The notes under the pieces were generated by a model. That model ran no database searches and had not been told where the DNA came from. It saw nothing but the letters and a program-made list of their open reading frames with translations. Made by a program: the position numbers and the translations under genes. Below, piece after piece: positions 1 to 4,220 of a DNA stretch of 5,490 nucleotides (positions are counted from its first letter, which is position 1; each line of letters starts with the position of its first letter). The DNA is from Magnetospira sp. Its GTDB lineage: Bacteria > Pseudomonadota > Alphaproteobacteria > Rhodospirillales > Magnetospiraceae. The stretch is taken from the NCBI GenBank assembly GCA_028277325.1, contig JANQGL010000468.1, positions 1 through 5,490 on the forward strand, read 5' to 3'.

Positions 1-72
1 GATCAGCGGCGGCAGGTGGGCGGCGCCGGACCGGCGATTGAGCCGCCGCGCCACCTCTGCTAGGCTCGGCAT
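1..72 (-). CDS. 5' end of a divergent gene, possibly thiamine phosphate synthase-like (partial)
   Basis: An open frame on the minus strand starts with ATG at 72 and continues without a stop to the window edge, giving 24 residues beginning MPSLAEVARRLNRR and ending HLPPLI. The basic amphipathic start followed by an LPPLI stretch resembles the N-terminus of thiamine phosphate synthase-like proteins that I recall beside yggS in Rhodospirillales. That identification is from memory and weak, because no catalytic motif lies in the window. Purine-rich GGGAAC occurs twice in tandem just upstream of the ATG (plus-strand 75-86) and could act as the ribosome binding site. The gene is divergent from yggS, with only 34 bp between the two start codons, so each promoter must reach into the other gene. 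It could also be a chance open frame, as is common at this GC content. Confidence 0.4.
   Translation of the reverse strand, partial: MPSLAEVARRLNRRSGAAHLPPLI
38..66 (+). promoter_or_regulatory. Candidate sigma-70 promoter for yggS
   Basis: TTGAGC at 38-43 and TAGGCT at 61-66 are separated by exactly 17 bp, which would place transcription start near 73 and leave a leader of about 34 nt before the ATG at 107. The -35 matches 4 of 6 consensus bases and the -10 only 3 of 6, so this rests mainly on position and spacing. It would lie inside the first codons of the divergent minus-strand gene, as the very short gap between the starts requires. Confidence 0.28.
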
Positions 73-106
73 GCGTTCCCGTTCCCTCGATCCGAAGTGG
101 AGTCCC

Positions 107-799
107 ATGATCGCCGAACCCGGCACGGCGGACAACCTCGCCCTCGTCCGAGCGCGCATCGCCGGGGCGGCGCGCGCCGCCGGACGCGACCCGGCCGAGG
201 TGACCCTGGTCGCGGTCAGCAAGACCAAGCCGGTGGCGCTTGTCCGTCCGGCCCTGGACGCCGGGCAGCGGGTGTTCGGCGAGAACCGGGTGCAGGAGGC
301 GGAGGACAAGTGGCCGGCCCTGCGCGACCGGTTCCCCGGTCTGCACCTGCACCTGATCGGGCCGCTGCAGACCAACAAGGTGACGTCGGCGGTGGCGGTG
401 TGCGACGTGATCCAGAGCGTCGACCGGCCGAAGCTGGCCCGCCACCTGGCCCGCGCCTTCGACCGGACCGGCCGCCGCCCGGACTGTCTGGTCCAGGTCA
501 ACACCGGCGAGGAGCCGCAGAAGGCCGGCATCCTGCCCGGCGAGGCCGACGCCTTCCTGAAGGACTGCCGGGAGGTCTACGGCCTGCCGGTGCGCGGCCT
601 GATGTGCATCCCGCCCTTCGACGAGGAGCCGGCGCTGCATTTCGCCCTGCTGCGCGACATCGCGGCCCGCAACGGCCTGCCGGTCCTCAGCATGGGGATG
701 AGCGACGACTACGAAACGGCGATCCGCCTCGGGGCCACCCACGTGCGGGTCGGCACCGCCATCTTCGGGGCCCGGCCGCCGGTCAAGCCGCAATCGTAA
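107..799 (+). CDS. yggS: YggS/PLPBP family pyridoxal 5'-phosphate homeostasis protein
   Basis: This encodes a 230-residue cytoplasmic PLP-binding protein of the YggS/PROSC family. The family adopts the alanine-racemase N-terminal TIM-barrel fold and buffers free PLP without known enzymatic activity. The diagnostic motifs are present: AVSKTKP with the PLP-Schiff-base lysine at K39, FGENRVQEA at 57-65, HLIGPLQTNK at 82-91, SMGMSDDYETAI at 195-206 and the phosphate-binding RVGTAIFG at 214-221. Length matches the usual family size of about 230. The start at 107 is chosen because it gives the normal N-terminus (MIAEPGTADNLALV) and has GGAG at 99-102 just upstream. The frame is open further upstream (ATG at 71, TTG at 38), but those codons overlap the divergent gene and promoter and would add a non-family extension. 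The stop overlaps the convergent transpeptidase-like gene by 17 bp. The catalogue function is well established; a specific role here is not visible. Confidence 0.96.
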   Translation: MIAEPGTADNLALVRARIAGAARAAGRDPAEVTLVAVSKTKPVALVRPALDAGQRVFGENRVQEAEDKWPALRDRFPGLHLHLIGPLQTNKVTSAVAVCDVIQSVDRPKLARHLARAFDRTGRRPDCLVQVNTGEEPQKAGILPGEADAFLKDCREVYGLPVRGLMCIPPFDEEPALHFALLRDIAARNGLPVLSMGMSDDYETAIRLGATHVRVGTAIFGARPPVKPQS

Positions 800-1280
800 T
801 GACGTCGCCGGGCGCCGCCTCGGCCAGCAGGTCCAGCAGGTCGGGCAGGGCCAAGGCGACGCAGCCCCGGGTCGGCGTCCAGCCGGGCCGCGCCACGTGC
901 AGGAACACGGCACTGCCGGCACCCGGCAGCGGCGGATCGTCGTTGTGGCCGAGGATCACGATCACGTCATAGATTTCATCGTCGCGCCAAAGGGTTTCGG
1001 CCCGAAATCCATGCGGCAGGCGAACCGGCCGGTTGTACAGGGGATCCTCGGGATCGTCGCTCCAGCCGTCGTCGGGGCGCAGCGGGGACATCGGAAGCGC
1101 GGTCTTCGGCGGGTCGGTCCGGTCGGGCCGGTACAGGACCCGGCGCAGGGGAAAGGTCCCGGCCGGGGTGGCGCCGTCGCCCTCCCGCTTCGCGGTCGAG
1201 ACCGCCGACCTTCCGAGAGCGCAACGAACACGGCGGTCCCGCCACGCGAGCCAACCGTCGGCGGAAACACGGATCCGCAC
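783..1280 (-). CDS. Small YkuD-type L,D-transpeptidase family protein
   Basis: The product is a 165-residue protein of the L,D-transpeptidase (YkuD, ErfK/YbiS/YcfS/YnhG) catalytic family. Well-studied members use a cysteine to make 3-3 peptidoglycan cross-links or attach proteins to the wall. Visible landmarks are CALGRSAVS at 20-28, the GDGATPAGTFPL substrate-loop segment at 34-45, GHNDDPPLPG with H112, FLHVARPG with H128, and TRGCVAL with the presumed nucleophile C140. It is only the catalytic domain, with no LysM or other wall-binding module. No signal peptide or TM segment is visible, and the open frame does not extend upstream to supply one, so export to the periplasm is unexplained. The start is GTG at 1280, three nucleotides after the stop of the upstream unknown gene, with no convincing SD, suggesting translational coupling. 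Family membership is firm; the substrate and cell compartment are not. Confidence 0.88.
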   Translation of the reverse strand: MRIRVSADGWLAWRDRRVRCALGRSAVSTAKREGDGATPAGTFPLRRVLYRPDRTDPPKTALPMSPLRPDDGWSDDPEDPLYNRPVRLPHGFRAETLWRDDEIYDVIVILGHNDDPPLPGAGSAVFLHVARPGWTPTRGCVALALPDLLDLLAEAAPGDVITIAA

Positions 1281-1283
1281 GGC

Positions 1284-2123
1284 TCAGCGGTCCGGGGCGG
1301 TCGCCCGATACCGGTCGAGGCCGTCGATCAGCGACCGGGCGAACCAGCCGTCGGCCTCGGCCCGGGTGTCGTTGCCCGGAGCCCAGGGATTGCTGGCCGC
1401 CAGGGCCCGCAAACGGGCGTCCAGGGCGTCGGCCGTGGAGTCGGTCGGCGGCCGGCGAACGGGGGCCGGGGTGGTGGTGCGGGCGGCCGGACCGGTCAGC
1501 GCGGCGGGGTCGTTTTCCAGGGCCGGGGCGCTGCCGGCGCGCAGCGCCTGGGCGAACAGGGCGGTGCCCAGGCCGGCCTCGTTGCGGGGTCGGTTCGAGT
1601 CCGGCAGGCGGGCGACGTCGGCGTCGCGGTCGCGGTCCGGGCCGCGCTCGGCGGCGACCTGCTGGCGGAAGGCCAGTTCGCGGCGCGCCCATTCGGAGAC
1701 CAGGGCGAAATCGTCGGCCGGCGGGTGTCCGGGATCGGTTTGCGGCTCGGGCTCGGGCGGCGTCGGCACCGTTTCGTCGTCGCCGGTCAGGAAGGCATAG
1801 GCGTGCTCGGTGACGTCGCGGCCGGTCTCGCCTTCCACGACCGTGTTGATCAGGGAGGCGATCAGGCCGATCGGTCCGCCGTAGAGGGTGCCGCCGGCCA
1901 CCCGCGGCGCCGGGTCGATCCGGTCGTCGGTGAGGTTGCGGTACACGGTGCCGATGATCGGCAGGTGATGCAGCGGATTGACCACGTCCAGCAGGTCGTC
2001 GAAGGTCGGGCCGTCGTCGCCGAACCAGGCGCGTTCGGTCGTCGCCTCGGCCGGGTCGTTGGCGGCGGCGCGATCGGGCGGCGGCGAGGCGGCGACGGCG
2101 GGCAGGGCGCTGGCGGCGTTCAT
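1284..2123 (-). CDS. Uncharacterised 279-aa protein, partner of the transpeptidase-like gene
   Basis: I cannot assign a function. ATG at 2123 is preceded by GAGGA at 2131-2135 with a 7-nt gap, a strong reason to choose this start although the frame is open much further upstream. Residues 1-32 are Ala/Pro-rich. Residues 33-114 form a compact block: WFGDDGPTFDDLLDVVNP, then HHLPIIGTVYR, then a glycine-rich hydrophobic stretch at 75-97 with overlapping GxxxG motifs (G79-G83, G82-G86), then GRDVTEHAYAFLTG. This resembles a conserved unnamed protein I recall from Rhodospirillales. Residues 115-235 are Pro/Asp/Arg-rich and probably disordered, apart from a charged helix-like stretch near 140-160. 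A short C-terminal motif, DGWFARSLIDGLDRYRA at 258-274, looks structured again. The 75-97 stretch could insert in or lie on a membrane, but no signal peptide is seen. It probably forms an operon with the downstream transpeptidase-like gene (3-nt gap), suggesting a linked envelope role. Confidence 0.85.
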   Translation of the reverse strand: MNAASALPAVAASPPPDRAAANDPAEATTERAWFGDDGPTFDDLLDVVNPLHHLPIIGTVYRNLTDDRIDPAPRVAGGTLYGGPIGLIASLINTVVEGETGRDVTEHAYAFLTGDDETVPTPPEPEPQTDPGHPPADDFALVSEWARRELAFRQQVAAERGPDRDRDADVARLPDSNRPRNEAGLGTALFAQALRAGSAPALENDPAALTGPAARTTTPAPVRRPPTDSTADALDARLRALAASNPWAPGNDTRAEADGWFARSLIDGLDRYRATAPDR

Positions 2124-2130
2124 GGCACGG

Positions 2131-2135
2131 TCCTC
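2131..2135 (-). promoter_or_regulatory. Shine-Dalgarno of the unknown 279-aa gene
   Basis: Read on the minus strand this is GAGGA, seven nucleotides before the ATG at 2123. It fixes the start of a frame that otherwise stays open for more than 1 kb upstream, and shows that the gene does not begin within ribA. Confidence 0.7.
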
Positions 2136-2155
2136 GGCGGTGTCGCGGCTTTCGA

Positions 2156-2171
2156 AGCACGCCGCGTGCCA
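2156..2171 (-). promoter_or_regulatory. Candidate sigma-54 (RpoN) -24/-12 promoter
   Basis: The minus strand reads TGGCACGCGGCGTGCT. The established RpoN consensus is TGGCACG-N4-TTGCW, with invariant GG and GC. Here TGGCACG is perfect, the GC of the -12 element falls at exactly the right spacing, and only the first T of TTGC is replaced by G. Transcription would start near 2145, giving a leader of about 21 nt that contains the GAGGA site. The flank upstream is AT-rich, unlike the rest of the window. The same bases form a short palindrome (GCACGC-C-GCGTGC), so a repressor operator is an alternative reading. I saw no sigma-70 pair with acceptable spacing in this gap: TATAAA at 2188-2193 has no -35 partner. 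Confidence 0.5.
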
Positions 2172-2176
2172 AAGTT

Positions 2177-2189
2177 CAAGCTTTTGATT
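2177..2189 (-). promoter_or_regulatory. Candidate IHF binding site
   Basis: The minus strand reads AATCAAAAGCTTG, an exact match to the IHF consensus WATCAANNNNTTR. Its centre is about 38 bp upstream of the start predicted from the -24/-12 element, on the side where IHF bends DNA to bring an enhancer-bound activator to sigma-54 polymerase. It is closer to the promoter than many characterised IHF sites. IHF consensus matches are rare in DNA of this GC content but do occur by chance in AT-rich gaps. Confidence 0.4.
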
Positions 2190-2210
2190 TATAGGGTGAA
2201 ACGACCTCCG

Positions 2211-2239
2211 TGCCCGGGCGCCCGAGGGTCGCCGGGGCA
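2211..2239. repeat. GC-rich inverted repeat between ribA and the unknown gene
   Basis: TGCCCGGGC at 2211-2219 and GCCGGGGCA at 2231-2239 form a 9-bp inverted repeat with one mismatch around an 11-bp centre. Inside it, CGGGCGCCCG at 2215-2224 is a perfect palindrome. It lies 16 bp past the ribA stop, where a transcription terminator could sit, but no T-run follows in the ribA direction, so it is not a standard intrinsic terminator. It is also about 66-94 bp upstream of the predicted sigma-54 start, a plausible place for an activator-binding dyad. Confidence 0.35.
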
Positions 2240-2254
2240 GGAATTTCCGGCCGT

Positions 2255-3424
2255 CTAGAACAAATGGCCGCCCTTCGCCGCCTTGGTGGCCAGATACAGG
2301 CGGTTGTGCTCGTTGGCCGGAAAGGCGTGCGGGACCCGTTCCACGACGTCGACGCCGCACCGCGCCAGGGCGGTCACCTTGACCGGGTTGTTGGTCAGCA
2401 GGCGGATCCGCGCGAATCCGAGCTGACGCAGCATCTCGGCGGCCGGCAGGTAGATCCGCTCGTCGGCATCGAACCCGAGCAGCTCGTTGGCGTCCATGGT
2501 GTCGACGCCGCCGTCCTGCAGGGCATAGGCGCGCAGCTTGTTGACCAGCCCGATGCCGCGCCCCTCCTGCGCCAGGTACAGCAGCACCCCGTGGCCGGCC
2601 CGGGCGATTTCGCGGATCGCGCCGCGCAGCTGGTCGCCGCAGTCGCAGCGCAGGGATCCGAGCAGGTCGCCGGTGAAGCATTCGGAATGCAGCCGGGTCA
2701 GCACCGGCGCGCCGGGCGGCGGATCGCCGATCACGATGGCCAGGTGCTCGATGCCGCCGTCGGCCGGCCGGAAGGCGACGATCCGGGTCCGTTCGGCGTC
2801 GGCCAGCGGCACCCGCGCCTCGCTGACCGGGCGCAGGGTGCGCGCCGTGGTCGCCTCGTGCTGGAACACGTCGCCGGCGTCGGCGAGCACGATCTCGTGG
2901 CGCGCCGCCCAGGCCGCCAGGTCGCCGGCCGAGGGATCGGAAATCGGCGCCACCACGGCGGCCGGCAGCAGGCGGGCCACCTTGGCCAGCCCCACCGCGG
3001 CGCTCTCGCAGCCATGCGGGGCGGCCGGACGGAGCTCCGGCGGCGCGTCGAGCAGGCCGGGCAGGTCGGCCGCCGTGCAGCCCAGGGGATCGGCCAGGCG
3101 GCACAGGGTCTCGGCCGCCGGGTTGGCGCCCAGGACGAGCAGCAGCGCCGGGTCCGGCCGGCGCGGCAGGTCGCTGGCCAGGCCGAGGACGGCGGCCCGG
3201 CGGGCGGTGACGCAAAGGCGCGGCCGCGCCCCGGCGCGCCGCGCCAGGTCGGCCACCGTCTCGGGAGTCGCCGCCTCGGCCGCGCAGGCGAGCGTGGCCT
3301 GGCCGCCGCCGCCCATCACCGCCACCGCGCGGCCGCGCCGCAGCTCGGCCACCGCGCGGTCGACGGCGAGCAGGGAAACGGGGCGGCGCGACGCCGGCAT
3401 GGCGGCGGATTGGCGGTGCGGCAT
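2255..3424 (-). CDS. ribA: GTP cyclohydrolase II with a degenerate DHBP-synthase-like N-terminal domain
   Basis: The 389-residue protein has a complete GTP cyclohydrolase II domain at about 199-389, which opens GTP to a diaminopyrimidine in the first step of riboflavin synthesis. Zinc ligands C249, C260 and C262 lie in SECFTGD and LRCDCGDQL; QEGRGIGL at 286-293, Y300, D321 and R323 correspond to Y105, D126 and R128 of the E. coli enzyme; the C-terminus is the usual KGGHLF. Residues 1-190 align in order with DHBP synthase (RibB): CAAEAATPETVADLARRAG and HGCESAAVGLAKVARLLP are recognisable, but the acidic DDEDRENEGD catalytic loop is replaced by a glycine run near 38-41. RibB activity is therefore unlikely and should be encoded elsewhere. 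The start at 3424 gives the longest frame but has no clear SD; ATG at 3400 is a possible alternative. The gene is divergent from the response regulator. Confidence 0.95.
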   Translation of the reverse strand: MPHRQSAAMPASRRPVSLLAVDRAVAELRRGRAVAVMGGGGQATLACAAEAATPETVADLARRAGARPRLCVTARRAAVLGLASDLPRRPDPALLLVLGANPAAETLCRLADPLGCTAADLPGLLDAPPELRPAAPHGCESAAVGLAKVARLLPAAVVAPISDPSAGDLAAWAARHEIVLADAGDVFQHEATTARTLRPVSEARVPLADAERTRIVAFRPADGGIEHLAIVIGDPPPGAPVLTRLHSECFTGDLLGSLRCDCGDQLRGAIREIARAGHGVLLYLAQEGRGIGLVNKLRAYALQDGGVDTMDANELLGFDADERIYLPAAEMLRQLGFARIRLLTNNPVKVTALARCGVDVVERVPHAFPANEHNRLYLATKAAKGGHLF

Positions 3425-3434
3425 GGCGGTATTG

Positions 3435-3464
3435 TTGCAGGAGTCCGGCCGGATGTCCTATAAA
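3435..3464 (+). promoter_or_regulatory. Candidate sigma-70 promoter for the response regulator-cyclase operon
   Basis: TTGCAG at 3435-3440 and TATAAA at 3459-3464 are 18 bp apart; start would be near 3471, giving a leader of about 59 nt. The spacer contains the perfect 10-bp palindrome TCCGGCCGGA at 3444-3453, a possible operator between the two promoter elements. TATAAATTT is the only AT-rich patch in the 105-bp gap between the divergent ribA and regulator genes. No good minus-strand promoter for ribA was found, although it must start in or near this gap; the same AT patch could serve it. Confidence 0.42.
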
Positions 3465-3529
3465 TTTGACCGGCGGACCGGCTCTGTCTAGGTAGCCTTC
3501 CGGACCGCGGACAACAAGGCCCGAACGCC

Positions 3530-4219
3530 ATGCTCAGCGGGAAAAAGGTTCTTCTGGTCGACGACGATCCGACGCTCGCCGATATGCTGGTCGAGCAGTT
3601 GCGGATGCATCAGGAATTCGTGCCGACCGTCGCGACCAGCGGCGCCGAGGCCCTGGACACCGTCGGCAGCGACCGGTTCGACGTGATCCTGCTCGACGTG
3701 GGCCTGCCCGACCTGGACGGCCGCGAGGTCTGCAAGCTGATGCGCCGCAACGGCGTCAAGACGCCGATCATCATGCTGACCGGGGCGGATTCGGATTCCG
3801 ACACCATTCTGGGCCTCGACGCCGGGGCCAACGACTACGTGACCAAGCCGTTCCGCATGGGAGTCCTGCTGGCCCGCATCCGGGCCCATCTCCGGCAGCA
3901 CGAACAGAGCGAGGACGCCGTCTTCAAGGTCGGGCCCTATACCTTCCAGCCGGCCGCCAAGCTGCTGGTGGAGACCGAAACCGGCCGCAAGGTCCGCCTG
4001 ACCGAGAAGGAAACCTCGATCATCAAGTTCCTGTTCCGGGCCGGCGACAAGGTGATCGGCCGCGACGTCCTGCTGGGCGAGGTCTGGGGCTACAACGCCG
4101 GGGTGACCACCCACACCCTGGAGACCCACGTCTACCGGCTGCGCCAGAAGATCGAGCCGGACCCGTCCAACGCCCGGATTCTGGTCACCGAACCGGGCGG
4201 CTACCGATTGGTGCCGTGA
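3530..4219 (+). CDS. OmpR/PhoB-family DNA-binding response regulator
   Basis: The 229-residue protein is a two-component transcription factor. The receiver domain (about 5-122) has the acidic pocket D11-D13, phospho-acceptor D56 in DVILLDVGLPDLDG, switch T84 in IMLTGAD, and K106 in NDYVTKPF. The C-terminal winged helix (about 131-229) has RLTEKETSIIKFL, then DVLLGEVWGY, the recognition-helix region TTHTLETHVYRLRQKIE, and the terminal hairpin ILVTEPGGYRLVP. All key residues are intact, so phosphorylation by a histidine kinase is expected, but no kinase gene is in the window. The ATG at 3530 has AAGG at 3516-3519 upstream. The nucleotide cyclase begins one base after the stop, so the pair is surely co-transcribed; the regulator may control its own operon. 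I recall close relatives in many alphaproteobacteria but no reliable gene name, and the inducing signal is unknown. Confidence 0.96.
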   Translation: MLSGKKVLLVDDDPTLADMLVEQLRMHQEFVPTVATSGAEALDTVGSDRFDVILLDVGLPDLDGREVCKLMRRNGVKTPIIMLTGADSDSDTILGLDAGANDYVTKPFRMGVLLARIRAHLRQHEQSEDAVFKVGPYTFQPAAKLLVETETGRKVRLTEKETSIIKFLFRAGDKVIGRDVLLGEVWGYNAGVTTHTLETHVYRLRQKIEPDPSNARILVTEPGGYRLVP

Positions 4220-4220
4220 C

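Noticed and set aside
38..106. N-terminal extension of YggS from TTG at 38 or ATG at 71
   Set aside because: The extra residues are Arg/Ser-rich and not family-like, they overlap the divergent gene start and candidate promoter, and the ATG at 107 gives the normal 230-aa length.
2188..2193. Sigma-70 -10 box (TATAAA, minus strand) for the unknown gene
   Set aside because: No -35-like hexamer occurs 16-18 bp upstream, where the sequence is CG-rich; the bases fit better as the AT-rich flank of the IHF-like site.
2211..2239. Intrinsic terminator of ribA
   Set aside because: A hairpin can form, but the bases that follow it in the ribA direction are CGGAGGTCG and not a T-run, so only an inverted repeat is claimed.
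897..2258. Plus-strand open frame of 453 codons opposite the transpeptidase-like and unknown genes
   Set aside because: It is antisense to two supported genes, of low complexity (Gly/Arg/Val/Ala), and has no recognisable motif; a typical shadow frame in GC-rich DNA.
2124..3215. In-frame upstream extension of the unknown gene to a 643-aa protein
   Set aside because: The frame stays open only because of high GC. The extension reads ribA out of frame and is Arg/Pro/Gly-rich without domain character, while a good SD and ATG exist at 2131-2123.
2210..3463. Plus-strand open frame of 417 codons opposite ribA
   Set aside because: It is antisense to ribA, whose zinc and catalytic residues are intact; the composition is repetitive and motif-free.
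3425..3529. FMN riboswitch upstream of ribA
   Set aside because: The leader available is only about 100 bp shared with a divergent promoter, and no conserved FMN-aptamer segments were recognised.
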